From the NCBI RefSeq assembly GCF_900109175.1, contig NZ_FNZE01000009.1:156537-220536 (forward strand): a stretch of 64,000 nt of DNA, in the 5' to 3' direction. Below, one piece after another: positions 41,067 through 49,670 of the stretch. Numbering within the stretch: position 1 is the stretch's first letter; every line of letters starts with the position of its first letter. The notes beneath the pieces were generated by a model. The model was given only the letters and a program-made list of their open reading frames with translations. It was not told the origin of the DNA and ran no database searches. Made by a program: the position numbers and the translations under genes. The DNA is from Pseudomonas linyingensis (GTDB lineage Bacteria > Pseudomonadota > Gammaproteobacteria > Pseudomonadales > Pseudomonadaceae).

Positions 41067-42398
41067 ATGGATCTTCAGCACGGCATCCGCCCCAACCTGG
41101 TGCAGTTTCTTCACCAACTGCTGCAAGTGCTGCTGGTCGGCCTGACCATCGGCATGATGCGCACCGTGGTGCCGGCGCTGGCCGAGTCCGAGTTCGGCGT
41201 GCCGAAGGACTCCTTCGTCCTGCTCAGTTCCTTCGTGGTCGCCTTCGGGGTGGTCAAGGGGGCGATGAACTTCGTCGCCGGGCGGCTTTCCGAGCGAGTC
41301 GGCCGCAAGAAGGTGCTGCTGCTGGGCTGGCTGGTCGCGCTGCCGATTCCGCCGCTGGTCTGGTATGCCCCCGACTGGAACTGGATCGTGCTGGCCACCG
41401 TGCTGCTCGGCGTCAACCAGGGGCTGACCTGGTCGATGACCCAGACCGCCAAGCTGGACATCACCCGCCTCGACGAGCGCGGCCTGACCCTGGGTCTCAA
41501 CGAGTTCGCCGGCTATCTCGGCGTGGCCCTGGCAGGCATCGTGACCGCCTACCTGGCGACCTTGCTGGGCGCGCGGGTCGGGCTTCTGGTGTTCGGCCTG
41601 GCGGTAATCCTGCTGGCCCTGCTGCTGACCCAGTTGTGGGTCAGGGATACCCTGCCCTGGGCGAAGGCCGAGGCGGCCCGTCATGCGCAGGGCACCAGCG
41701 CGCAGCCCTTGCCGCGCTATCCGCGCAACGTGTCGGCGCAGCCGGGCAGCTGGGAGATCTTCGCTCTGATGTCTTGGCGAGACCGTCGGCTGGCAGCGCT
41801 CAGCCAGGCGGGCCTGGTGGAGAAGTTCGTCGATGCGCTGGTCTGGGTGTTCTACCCGCTGTTCCTCTATCGCCATGGGCTCAGCCTGCCCGAGGTCGGC
41901 TGGGTGATCGGCATCTACGGCTTCGTCTGGGGCGGCTCGCAGCTGTTCACCGGCCGGCTGTCCGATCACGTCGGCCGTTACTGGCCCAACGTGCTGGGCA
42001 TGTGGATCTGCGGCGCGGGCGTGGCGATGATGCTGCTGGGCCAGGGGATCTTCTGGTGGAGCCTGTCGGCGGCGGTTTCAGGTATCGGCATGGCGCTGCT
42101 TTACCCGAACCTGTCCGCTGCCGTGGCAGACATCTCCCATCCAGCCTGGCGTGGCTCGGCCATCGGCATCTACCGCTTCTGGCGCGACCTGGGCTACGGC
42201 ATCGGCGCCCTCGGCCTGGGTTTGACCGCGCATCTGAGTGGCCAGATGGAGGCGGCGTTCTGGTTCGTCGCGCTGTCGATGTTGGTTTCCGGAGCGCTGC
42301 TGGCCTGGCTTGGCGAGGAGACCCATCCGCGGCTCACAGCAGCTCGATGCCGAAGCGACGAACCGCAAGCGCAAACAGACCAAAGCAGACAACCGTGA
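41067..42398 (+). CDS. MFS transporter of the sulfur-stress cluster
   Basis: A 443-residue major facilitator with about 12 membrane segments; the loop 2-3 signature is FVAGRLSERVGRKKVLLLGW and its repeat FTGRLSDHVGRYWPNVLG. The start at 41067 has AGGGA upstream, 13 bases after the MBL gene, so it is probably the last gene of that operon. The last 25 or so residues (TAARCRSDEPQAQTDQSRQP) are read from the antisense of the convergent DUF3147 gene, so the natural end seems to have been replaced at a junction. The substrate is unknown, perhaps a sulfur compound. Confidence 0.82.
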   Translation: MDLQHGIRPNLVQFLHQLLQVLLVGLTIGMMRTVVPALAESEFGVPKDSFVLLSSFVVAFGVVKGAMNFVAGRLSERVGRKKVLLLGWLVALPIPPLVWYAPDWNWIVLATVLLGVNQGLTWSMTQTAKLDITRLDERGLTLGLNEFAGYLGVALAGIVTAYLATLLGARVGLLVFGLAVILLALLLTQLWVRDTLPWAKAEAARHAQGTSAQPLPRYPRNVSAQPGSWEIFALMSWRDRRLAALSQAGLVEKFVDALVWVFYPLFLYRHGLSLPEVGWVIGIYGFVWGGSQLFTGRLSDHVGRYWPNVLGMWICGAGVAMMLLGQGIFWWSLSAAVSGIGMALLYPNLSAAVADISHPAWRGSAIGIYRFWRDLGYGIGALGLGLTAHLSGQMEAAFWFVALSMLVSGALLAWLGEETHPRLTAARCRSDEPQAQTDQSRQP

Positions 42399-42684
42399 TG
42401 ACTACGCAGGCCAGCAGCGTCAGCCAGAAGCCCAGGCGTGGCAGCAATGCCGGGAAGACCAGGAACATAGGCAGGGTCGGCAGTACGTACCAGAAGGTGT
42501 ACCAGGCGTGATTGGCGATCTTCTCTGGAGACTGCCGTTCAACGTACAGCCAGATCAGCGTGAGGACGGTGATCAGCGGTAGCGCCGCGACGAAACCACC
42601 GAACTTGTCGCTGCGCTTGGCGACTTCCGATACCAGCACGACCATGGCAGCGGTCAATGCGTATTTGGTGATGATCCAGGTCAT
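42334..42684 (-). CDS. DUF3147-family inner membrane protein
   Basis: A 116-residue protein with four predicted membrane helices (IITKYALTAAMVVLVSEVAKRSDKFGGFVAALPLITVLTLIWLYV..., YTFWYVLPTLPMFLVFPALLPRLGFWLTLLACVVITVVCFGLFAL). The family is of unknown function. It overlaps the 3' end of the convergent MFS gene by 65 bases. It may belong to the same unit as the upstream minus-strand HupE/UreJ genes. Confidence 0.85.
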   Translation of the reverse strand: MTWIITKYALTAAMVVLVSEVAKRSDKFGGFVAALPLITVLTLIWLYVERQSPEKIANHAWYTFWYVLPTLPMFLVFPALLPRLGFWLTLLACVVITVVCFGLFALAVRRFGIELL

Positions 42685-42780
42685 GGGGGCTCCAGACGAG
42701 GCAATGCCGGAGCAGGGGCCGCACGGCGCCCCCTGTTCGGGCAGATGGAAACGCCCAGCCTTGCGGGCAGGGCTGCGTTC

Positions 42781-43446
42781 TCAGAGAACCTGCTCAATGG
42801 TGATGTAGTCGCCTTCGGTACGCAGAGTCAGCTTCACCGTCTGGTTGCTGCGGTTGCGCCAGAACCAGCCGTGCTTGCCATCGAATGCGGCGACCAGCAC
42901 GCCCTGCTGCTCGGGCGTCTGCTTGCCTTTGCCATAGCCATGGTAGAAGCCCTTGGGCGCCTTGTAGGGGTCTCCATGGGTGTCGTAGTTGAGCAGGCCG
43001 CCGTTGGCCGTCCAGAGGAAGTTCACCTTGGCGCCTTGCTTCATCTCCAGCTTGATTTCGGCCGCCTGGTTGGGCTTCAGGGTGAGATTCACCTCATGCT
43101 CCTGCAGGGCCACCGTTGGCTGCTGCGGTTCCGGGGACGGGGCAGCGGCTGCGGGGACTGGCTGGGCCGCCGTGGCGGTAGCGGGGGCCGGGACTGCCGC
43201 TACCGCAGGCCGCTGCCCGGCATGTGCGTCTTCGGCGGCGGCCTCCTCTGCCAGGGTGGCCTTCAGCTCGCCCATCTGGGTCATGCCCAGCAGGCGACCC
43301 ACACCGGTCGGGTCGATGGCGTATTCCGCCGGCATGACCACGGTGACCAACAGGACGCCGGCGGTGATCAGGGCGATGACGGTGGAGCGCAGCAGCTGGG
43401 TGCTGCTCGGCAGTTCGTTGAGGTCGGGACGTTGGTTGTTGTTCAT
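42781..43446 (-). CDS. Transmembrane anchor protein with proline/alanine linker
   Basis: A 221-residue protein with one N-terminal membrane helix (STVIALITAGVLLVTVVMPAEYAID), an Ala/Pro-rich linker (VPAPATATAAQPVPAAAAPSPEP) and a periplasmic beta-rich domain (VNLTLKPNQAAEIKLEMKQGAKVNFLWTANGGLLNYDTHGDP...GWFWRNRSNQTVKLTL). Such anchors are regularly found beside HupE/UreJ proteins in metal-related islands; the function is unknown. It starts 12 bases after the HupE/UreJ stop. Confidence 0.75.
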   Translation of the reverse strand: MNNNQRPDLNELPSSTQLLRSTVIALITAGVLLVTVVMPAEYAIDPTGVGRLLGMTQMGELKATLAEEAAAEDAHAGQRPAVAAVPAPATATAAQPVPAAAAPSPEPQQPTVALQEHEVNLTLKPNQAAEIKLEMKQGAKVNFLWTANGGLLNYDTHGDPYKAPKGFYHGYGKGKQTPEQQGVLVAAFDGKHGWFWRNRSNQTVKLTLRTEGDYITIEQVL

Positions 43447-43458
43447 GGCGAAAATTCC

Positions 43459-44193
43459 TTACTGAGACACGATCAGGCCGGTGAGCTGGTAACCCATCAA
43501 CAGGAAACCGGCGCTCATCATGGCGACGTTGGCGGTGTAGGCGTGGCGCCAGAAACCGGTGCTGCGCCGCCAGTAGCCCATGGCGATCAGAATGGCGCTG
43601 AGGGCCAGCAGCTGGCCGATCTCGACGCCGACGTTGAAGGCGATCAGATTGGGGATCAGGCCATCGGCGGCGATCTGGTAGTCGAGGATCTTGGTGGCCA
43701 GGCCGAAGCCGTGGATCAGGCCGAACACCAGGGTGGCCGTGCGGGTATCGAGCTGGTAGCCGAACCAGCGCTGGAAGGCGCCCAGATTGTCGAGGGCCTT
43801 GTACACCACCGAGAAGCCGATGATGGCGTCGATCACGTAGGCGCTGACGCTGATCTCCATCAGCACGCCGAGCAGCAGGGTGACCGAGTGACCGACCGCG
43901 AACAGCGTGACGTACAGGCCCACGTCCTTGAGCCGGTAGAGGAAGAAGATCACCCCGAAAAGGAACAGCAGGTGATCGTAGCCGGTGATCATGTGCTTGG
44001 CGCCCATGTATATGAACGGCAGCAGCATCACCCCCGAGCTTTCCTGGATGAAGCCCTTGTCGCCCTCGGCCACGCCGTGGGCCAGGGCTTCCGGGGCGGC
44101 CATGAACAGCAGGGCGCTGAGCACGGGCAGCAGTAACGAGCGGCGCAGGCGCGCGAAGAGCGCACCTGTCCCGCGCAGGGATAACGAATGCAT
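43459..44193 (-). CDS. HupE/UreJ-family membrane protein
   Basis: A 244-residue protein. A signal-like N-terminus (LLLPVLSALLFMAAPEALAHG) is followed by the HupE/UreJ core: GAKHMITGYDHLLFLFGVIFFL, FAVGHSVTLLLG, FGLIHGFGLA and FNVGVEIGQ, with conserved metal-liganding His and Asp residues. Members move nickel or cobalt or act in metal homeostasis. The ATG at 44193 was chosen (AGGA upstream) over one at 44229 without a ribosome site. It lies downstream of a His-rich periplasmic protein gene and upstream of the anchor protein gene. Confidence 0.87.
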   Translation of the reverse strand: MHSLSLRGTGALFARLRRSLLLPVLSALLFMAAPEALAHGVAEGDKGFIQESSGVMLLPFIYMGAKHMITGYDHLLFLFGVIFFLYRLKDVGLYVTLFAVGHSVTLLLGVLMEISVSAYVIDAIIGFSVVYKALDNLGAFQRWFGYQLDTRTATLVFGLIHGFGLATKILDYQIAADGLIPNLIAFNVGVEIGQLLALSAILIAMGYWRRSTGFWRHAYTANVAMMSAGFLLMGYQLTGLIVSQ

Positions 44194-44243
44194 GAGGTTG
44201 TCCTGGTTGTGGTGGTCCTGGGCCGCCATGAAGGCGGCCGACG

Positions 44244-44615
44244 TCAGAGTACGAACTGAGGGCGAGGGGGGCGTTCGATCAGAAAGACTGGATCTTCAGG
44301 AATACGATGGCGGGCGGTGCTTGGCATCTGGCCATGCTCAGCCAGGGCTTGCACCTTGATCAAAACGGTGGGATAGGGCGTCTCGTGCAGATGATCGGCG
44401 TCCAGCGGGGCGTGATCGTGTTGCAGCTGGCAGAGAACGCAGGCGCTATCGATCTGTGCATCATGCTCATACAGATGGGCATGCTGGAGGGCATGCGACG
44501 TCGCTGCCGGTTGGGAGACGTTTTTCAGCCAGGCAGCCGCGTGCCCGCCCCAAGCCATGAGCATGGTCAGGAGCAGCGCAAGCACGAGTCTGATCCTGAG
44601 GGCTTGGCTGAACAT
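44244..44615 (-). CDS. Small His-rich exported protein (DUF2946-like)
   Basis: A 123-residue protein with a signal peptide (RLVLALLLTMLMAWGGHAAA), then a His-rich region (HALQHAHLYEHDAQIDSACVLCQLQHDHAPLDADHLHE) containing a CxxC pair, and the C-terminal RPPRPQFVL typical of DUF2946-type proteins. It probably binds a transition metal in the periplasm and is the first gene before HupE/UreJ. Confidence 0.65.
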   Translation of the reverse strand: MFSQALRIRLVLALLLTMLMAWGGHAAAWLKNVSQPAATSHALQHAHLYEHDAQIDSACVLCQLQHDHAPLDADHLHETPYPTVLIKVQALAEHGQMPSTARHRIPEDPVFLIERPPRPQFVL

Positions 44616-44775
44616 CTCGGTCTCTGAATCCTCGGAGTGGATCACCTGTCCATGATCGGATCAGGCTAGTTGAGTCTCCATCCGGCTGGAGGAGAAGTTG
44701 TTTCATGCCTTGGTAGCGGTTCCCTCGGTCGAGGGGAGAGCGGAGTGCGAGAGCATCGCCGCCGCCCCGTCTCTT

Positions 44776-45093
44776 CTAGCGCGGCTGAAAGGCGATGATG
44801 CCCATGCCCGCCAGGGCCACGGCGACGCCTGCCACATCCCAGACCGAAGGGCGCATGCCGTCCACCAGCCACAACCAGAGGATCGCCACGCCGATGTACA
44901 CCCCGCCATAGGCGGCGTACACCCGACCGGATGCGGCATCGTGCAGGGTCAGCAGCCAGGCGAACGCGGCCAGGCTCGCCGCCGCCGGCAGCAGAAGCCA
45001 GGCCGAACCGCCCTGACGTAGCCAGAGCCACGGCAGATAGCAGCCGACGATTTCCGCAAGCGCCGTGGCCAGGTAAAGCAACAGCGTTGTCAT
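44776..45093 (-). CDS. YnfA-family inner membrane protein
   Basis: A 105-residue UPF0060/YnfA protein with four membrane helices ([87 protein letters not shown]). It resembles small multidrug-resistance proteins. Its ATG overlaps the stop of the cation diffusion facilitator gene (ATGA), so it is the third gene of the dmeR-dmeF operon. Confidence 0.9.
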   Translation of the reverse strand: MTTLLLYLATALAEIVGCYLPWLWLRQGGSAWLLLPAAASLAAFAWLLTLHDAASGRVYAAYGGVYIGVAILWLWLVDGMRPSVWDVAGVAVALAGMGIIAFQPR

Positions 45094-46064
45094 GCGCTCG
45101 CTCCAGCGGACAGATCGCAGCAGTGATGGATCTCGATGGTCGAGTGGACGATCTCCTCGTGCACCGACAGGCGCTCGCGCACCACATCCGGCGTCAGCGT
45201 CGCATCCTGGGTCACCACCGTCATGGCGCACGAATAGACTTGCTTGCCGACCCGCCAGACGTGCAGGTCGGCGATCCGGGTTGTCCCGGCGTCACTCTCG
45301 GTTTCCACGACCTCCCGGATCTCGTCGACTACCGGGTGATCCATCTCGCGGTCGAGCAGCACCTTGCCCGTGTCGACGATCAGCCCTTTGGCCCACAGGG
45401 CGACCAGCACGGCCCCGACGATCCCCATGAGCGGGTCCAGCCAGGCCCAGCCATAGATCCAGCCGCCGAACAGGGCCGCGATGGCCAGCACCGAGGTGGC
45501 TGCATCGGCGATGACGTGCAGGTAGGCCGACTTCAGGTTGAGGTCGTGATGATGGTCATGGTGATCATGGCCGTGCGCATGCCCATGGGAGTGACCATGG
45601 TCGTGATGGTGAGCCTTGCCGAGAATCAGCGCGCACACCAGATTGACCACCAGGCCGAGGATGGCGATGACAATCGCTTCCAGGTACTGAATAGGCTGCG
45701 GCGAGACGATCCGCTCCACCGAGCCCACCACCATCATCACGGCAACGCCGAGCAGGAAGATGGCGCTGGCGAAACCGCCGAGAATCTCGATCTTCCAGGT
45801 GCCGAACGCGAAGCGCGGATCCCTGGCGTAGCGCCGGGCCGTGGCATAGGCCAGCGCGGAAAGGCCCAGCGCCACGGCATGCGAACTCATGTGCCAGCCG
45901 TCCGCCAACAGGGCCATGGAGTTGAGCCACCAGCCCGCGACGATCTCGACCAGCATGGTCACGGCGGTGATCCACATCACCACCCAGGTGCTGCGCTCGG
46001 CGACCGAGTTGCCGGTGTCAAAGACGTGGTCGTGCATCCATCTGGACAGGTTTTCTCTGGACAT
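45090..46064 (-). CDS. dmeF: Cation diffusion facilitator, DmeF-like Co/Ni efflux
   Basis: A 324-residue CDF transporter. The zinc/cobalt site helix is [18 protein letters not shown] (the HxxxD-type pair is duplicated in [15 protein letters not shown]). A long His-rich cytoplasmic loop ([22 protein letters not shown]) and a C-terminal regulatory domain are present. The pairing with an RcnR/CsoR-type regulator points to DmeF, which exports cobalt and nickel. An alternative GTG start at 46076 overlaps the stop of the regulator gene; the ATG at 46064 is kept here. Confidence 0.87.
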   Translation of the reverse strand: MSRENLSRWMHDHVFDTGNSVAERSTWVVMWITAVTMLVEIVAGWWLNSMALLADGWHMSSHAVALGLSALAYATARRYARDPRFAFGTWKIEILGGFASAIFLLGVAVMMVVGSVERIVSPQPIQYLEAIVIAILGLVVNLVCALILGKAHHHDHGHSHGHAHGHDHHDHHHDLNLKSAYLHVIADAATSVLAIAALFGGWIYGWAWLDPLMGIVGAVLVALWAKGLIVDTGKVLLDREMDHPVVDEIREVVETESDAGTTRIADLHVWRVGKQVYSCAMTVVTQDATLTPDVVRERLSVHEEIVHSTIEIHHCCDLSAGASA

Positions 46065-46072
46065 GACCGTTC

Positions 46073-46351
46073 TCACTTCAGGTAGGTGCGCAGCACGGCG
46101 ATCAACTCATCGGCGCCCTGCTGGCGTTCAGCATCGCTGTCGATCGCCGGGTCGGCGATGTGCGCGCGCACGTGATCTTCGAGCACCTCCGCCATCAGGC
46201 CATTGATGGCGCCGCGCACGGCAGCTATCTGGTGCAGAATCTCGCAGCAGCCCTTTTCGGCATCGAGCGCACGCTCCAGCGCCTCGACCTGCCCCCGGAT
46301 GCGGCGCACCCGCCCCAGTAACTTCGATTTCTCATGGGAGGTGTGGCTCAT
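46073..46351 (-). CDS. dmeR: RcnR/CsoR-family metal-responsive repressor, DmeR-like
   Basis: A 92-residue DUF156 protein (KSKLLGRVRRIRGQVEALERAL, CCEILHQIAAVRGAINGLMAEVLEDHVRAHI). It keeps the RcnR-type ligands: N-terminal His3, a Cys in the EKGCCEIL segment and two His in EDHVRAH, which favours Co/Ni over Cu sensing. It is the first gene of a three-gene operon (dmeR, dmeF, ynfA-like), with a G6-tract operator just upstream. Confidence 0.87.
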   Translation of the reverse strand: MSHTSHEKSKLLGRVRRIRGQVEALERALDAEKGCCEILHQIAAVRGAINGLMAEVLEDHVRAHIADPAIDSDAERQQGADELIAVLRTYLK

Positions 46352-46372
46352 GCTCTATCGCTCATTATGGGG

Positions 46373-46382
46373 TAGGGGGGTA
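46373..46382. promoter_or_regulatory. RcnR/DmeR-type operator
   Basis: TAGGGGGGTA, a six-G tract flanked by inverted TA pairs, 22 bases before the dmeR ATG. G-tract sites with short inverted flanks are the recognised operators of RcnR-like repressors. Confidence 0.6.
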
Positions 46383-46493
46383 TGGTATCAGAGGCGAAAT
46401 GGAGGCGTCAGCGGAGCCAGGACAATGGATTCGAGAGACTCGCGCTGGGCGAGCCGGAAAGAATAGGGGCAGCGACCAGTAGGAGCGACCAGA

Positions 46494-47696
46494 ATGCAGA
46501 CGAGCAGCGGCGGTTCCACCCTGAAACAGATCCCGACGGGCATCTGGATTCTCGGCTTGGTCAGCATGCTGATGGATATCTCATCGGAGGTGATCCACAG
46601 CCTGCTGCCGATGTTCATGGTCACGACCCTGGGCGCAAGCGTCCTGATGGTTGGCCTGGTCGAGGGGCTGGCTGAAGCCACAGCGCTGATCGTCAAGGTG
46701 TTCTCCGGCGCGCTGAGCGACTACCTGGGCAAACGCAAGGGGCTCGCCGTTTTCGGCTACGCGCTGGGAGCGCTGACCAAGCCGCTGTTCGCCATCGCGC
46801 CAAGCGCCGGCATCGTACTTACGGCGCGACTGCTTGATCGCGTCGGCAAGGGTGTCCGGGGTGCGCCGCGCGACGCCCTAGTGGCCGATTTGACCCCGGC
46901 GCACATCCGCGGGGCGGCGTTCGGTCTGCGTCAGTCGCTCGACACCGTCGGCGCCTTCCTCGGCCCGCTGCTGGCCGTCGGCCTGATGCTGCTGTGGGCC
47001 AACGATTTCCGCGCAGTGTTCTGGGTGGCCGTCATCCCCGGCTTGGCAAGTGTCGCGCTGCTGGCCTTCGGCCTGCGCGAGCCGACACATGAGCAGACCG
47101 ACAAGCGCACAAATCCGATCCGCCGCGAGAATCTGCGGCGCCTCGCCGCCCCCTACTGGTGGGTTGTCGGCATCGGGGCGGTGTTCACGCTGGCCCGCTT
47201 CAGCGAAGCCTTCCTGGTCCTGCGCGCCCAGCAGGGCGGCGTGCCGATTGCTCTGGTGCCGTTGGTGATGGTGGCGATGAACCTGGTTTACGCGCTGTCG
47301 GCCTATCCGTTCGGCAAGCTCTCCGACCGGGTGAACCATCGCAGCCTGATGGCCCTTGGGCTGACCGTGCTGCTTGCGGCCGACCTAGTACTTGCGACGA
47401 ACGACCACTGGAGCGTCGTCCTCGTCGGTGTCGCCCTGTGGGGCATACACATGGGCATCACGCAGGGGCTCCTGGCGACGATGGTGGCCGATACCGCGCC
47501 CGTCGACCTGCGAGGCACGGCCTACGGCTTCTTCAATCTGGTCAGCGGTATCGCCATGCTGATCGCCAGTGTCGTCGCCGGCTCTCTGTGGGACACACAG
47601 GGGGCAGCGGTCACCTTCTACGCGGGGGCGGTTTTTTGCGTGATCGCCCTGCTTGGCCTGGCTTGGCATCCAGCGACACGGGGAGCCCGTGCTTAG
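46494..47696 (+). CDS. MFS transporter divergent from dmeRF
   Basis: A 400-residue major facilitator with 12 hydrophobic segments. Signature loops are FSGALSDYLGKRKGLAVFGY and YPFGKLSDRVNHRSLMALG; LLDRVGKGVRGAPRDALVADL is typical of a subgroup often linked to metal resistance. It is divergent from dmeR across the operator, so it may be part of the same cobalt/nickel response. It lacks the His-rich tail of NreB-type nickel exporters, so the substrate is not assigned. Confidence 0.82.
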   Translation: MQTSSGGSTLKQIPTGIWILGLVSMLMDISSEVIHSLLPMFMVTTLGASVLMVGLVEGLAEATALIVKVFSGALSDYLGKRKGLAVFGYALGALTKPLFAIAPSAGIVLTARLLDRVGKGVRGAPRDALVADLTPAHIRGAAFGLRQSLDTVGAFLGPLLAVGLMLLWANDFRAVFWVAVIPGLASVALLAFGLREPTHEQTDKRTNPIRRENLRRLAAPYWWVVGIGAVFTLARFSEAFLVLRAQQGGVPIALVPLVMVAMNLVYALSAYPFGKLSDRVNHRSLMALGLTVLLAADLVLATNDHWSVVLVGVALWGIHMGITQGLLATMVADTAPVDLRGTAYGFFNLVSGIAMLIASVVAGSLWDTQGAAVTFYAGAVFCVIALLGLAWHPATRGARA

Positions 47697-47789
47697 CTGC
47701 AGGAGGCTGTTTGTGGTGTTACTACAGGTGTTTCTCCGAAGCACAGCAAGTCGGCTCGCTCCCGCCAGTCCTGGTCTTCGGGTCAGGTG

Positions 47790-48294
47790 AAATTGGTTTG
47801 CCCGACACTGGCAAGGGCTCCGGCAAGGACACCCTGCGCTCCCAGCTCGATGCCCTGCTCGACTGCGTGCGCGAGGGCGAGGGCGAGGGCGAGGGGACAC
47901 CATGGTGGTGCACAGCATGGATCGCCTCGCTCGTAACCTGGATGATCTGCGTCGCCTGATACAGCAGCTCACCGGCCGCGGTGTGCGGATCGAGTTCGTG
48001 AAGGAGGGCCTGACCTTCAGCGGCGAGGATTCGCCGATGGCCAACCTACCGCTGTCGGTGATGGGGCCTTCGCCGAGTTCAAGCGCGCGCTGATACGCGA
48101 GCGGCAGCACGAGGGGCGCCCTGGCCAAGCAGCGCGGCGCCTACCAGGATCGGAAGGAAGCCCCGAGCGACGTCAGGATTGTCGAGCTGCGGCGCCCGCG
48201 AGCCAAAGTCCGCTTTGGTCCGCGAGTTCCGGATCAGCCGGGCCACTCTCACTCTAATGAGTACCTGCTCGCTGGTGGCCCCTGTCCCGTTTAA
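47790..48294 (+). pseudogene. Decayed serine resolvase
   Basis: Frame-broken remains of a Tn3-type resolvase. DTGKGSGKDTLRSQLDALLDCVREG is followed, in a new frame, by GDTMVVHSMDRLARNLDDLRRLIQQLTGRGVRIEFVKEGLTFSGEDSPMANL, then LAKQRGAYQDRKEAPSDVRIVELRR and a garbled helix-turn-helix tail. The first break coincides with a GAGGGC hexamer repeat (47873-47896). The first catalytic region is missing. Confidence 0.75.
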
Positions 48295-48548
48295 CGCGAC
48301 CGTATTCTCGTGTGAGGTTTAGCTGTAACGAATCCCCGTGCCAAATCTCAGATTGGCAAAGGCATGCCGTTGCTTGCGAGCCTGGAGGCGAGCCGGGGTG
48401 TACCAACGAGCGAGGGGGGAGGTGCCGACAACGCAGGCACATCCACCACCTGGGCACAGGGATGTGCCAACCAATTCGAGTTCGGCGCTGCCTCTACGGA
48501 GAAGACCGCCGCCATTCGGTATGAATCCACCTGTCCAGGAAGTCATCG

Positions 48549-48776
48549 ATGCAATTGATCCGCATATGGGGGCAGCGCTCCGTGTTGTTTGGCGCGACCA
48601 AGGTTTCGTTGGTCGTCGGGACGCTGCTGAATCTGATCAACCAGGGCGAGGTCTTGTGGGGGGAGCAGCTCATGTCCTGGTGGCAGCTGTTCATGAACTA
48701 TGCAGTCCCCTTCGGCGTGTCCAGCTACAGCGCTGCCTGCCATGAGTGGCGTAGCCTGCTGCGTGGCGGGCAATGA
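48549..48776 (+). CDS. NrtS-like small nitrate/nitrite transport protein
   Basis: A 75-residue protein with two membrane helices: FGATKVSLVVGTLLNLINQGEVLWG and WWQLFMNYAVPFGVSSYSAACHEW. The phrase KVSLVVGTLLNLINQG is the hallmark of NrtS proteins. AGGA lies upstream of the ATG. It stands alone between resolvase remains and the patatin gene, with which it is convergent. Confidence 0.75.
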   Translation: MQLIRIWGQRSVLFGATKVSLVVGTLLNLINQGEVLWGEQLMSWWQLFMNYAVPFGVSSYSAACHEWRSLLRGGQ

Positions 48777-48783
48777 CGCGACC

Positions 48784-49656
48784 TCAGGACATCACCATGT
48801 CCGCATGATGGTGTGCCTGCAGCGAATCCGGCACCCTGCTCTGCTCGAGCCCTCCCACGTCCAGCCAGAGACGGGTCTGCTCGCGAGCCCGTTGCAGAAG
48901 CTCGGCCGTCTGGCCGAAATCGAAGACCGACACGCCCAGCGGACAAAGCGGCGCGACGACATGGATGGCTGCGCGAGCGGCATACAGCTCGGTGTCGCGT
49001 ACCAGCTGTCGCATGCTCATCAGGTTGAGGGTGTGCAGCGCCAAAGCCACGAGTCCTTGCGGTGGCTCTTTGCAGACGCAGCCAAAGCCGGTCGGCAACA
49101 CCAGCAGACGAGTGGCCCCCAGTGCCACGGCACTGGCAATCGGGGTATTGCTGCACACCCCGCCATCGACCAGGAAGCAACCGTCGCGGGACACTGCAGG
49201 GAACACCAGCGGTATGGCGGTACTGGCCAGCAGGGCCTGCTCGGCGTCGCCTGCGGAGATCGCCACCTCTGCGCCGCTGAGCAGATCGGTGGCGATGATG
49301 TGTAGCGGTAGTTGGGCCTCCTCGATGCGGCGGATCGGCAGTGCCCGGCGGATCAGGCGCTTGAAGGCGACCGGTTGCAGCAGGTGGCCTCGCTGGTGCA
49401 GCAGGCTGCCCAGGGTGTCGGAGAGCGAGAAGGGAAACACATCCGACTGACGCAATCCGCACCAGACTTCTGCCAGTTCTGCAACACCGGCGAGGGTTGG
49501 CCGGGCGGCAAAGTATGCTCCGTTGATGGCCCCGACCGATGAGCCGACCACGAAGTCGAAGCTCAACCCCGTCTCGACCAGCGCCTGCAACATGCCGACC
49601 TGGACGACACCGAGGCTGCCGCCTCCGGCCAGGACTAACGGGGTAGTGGAGCTCAT
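48784..49656 (-). CDS. Patatin-like phospholipase
   Basis: A 290-residue patatin. The oxyanion loop LAGGGSLGVVQVGML (residues 9-23), nucleophile GSSVGAINGAYFA (Ser at about 39) and the Asp of VDGGVCSNTPI complete the Ser-Asp dyad. It hydrolyses lipid acyl esters; bacterial members act on phospholipids or related lipids. No signal peptide is seen. The next gene upstream on the same strand encodes a DUF547 protein, and only about 14 bases separate them, suggesting one operon. Confidence 0.88.
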   Translation of the reverse strand: MSSTTPLVLAGGGSLGVVQVGMLQALVETGLSFDFVVGSSVGAINGAYFAARPTLAGVAELAEVWCGLRQSDVFPFSLSDTLGSLLHQRGHLLQPVAFKRLIRRALPIRRIEEAQLPLHIIATDLLSGAEVAISAGDAEQALLASTAIPLVFPAVSRDGCFLVDGGVCSNTPIASAVALGATRLLVLPTGFGCVCKEPPQGLVALALHTLNLMSMRQLVRDTELYAARAAIHVVAPLCPLGVSVFDFGQTAELLQRAREQTRLWLDVGGLEQSRVPDSLQAHHHADMVMS

Positions 49657-49670
49657 CTCGACCCTCCTGT

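Noticed and set aside
42745..44136. Open frame of 463 codons on the plus strand
   Set aside because: Antisense to the HupE/UreJ and anchor genes, which have clear signal peptides, membrane segments and motifs.
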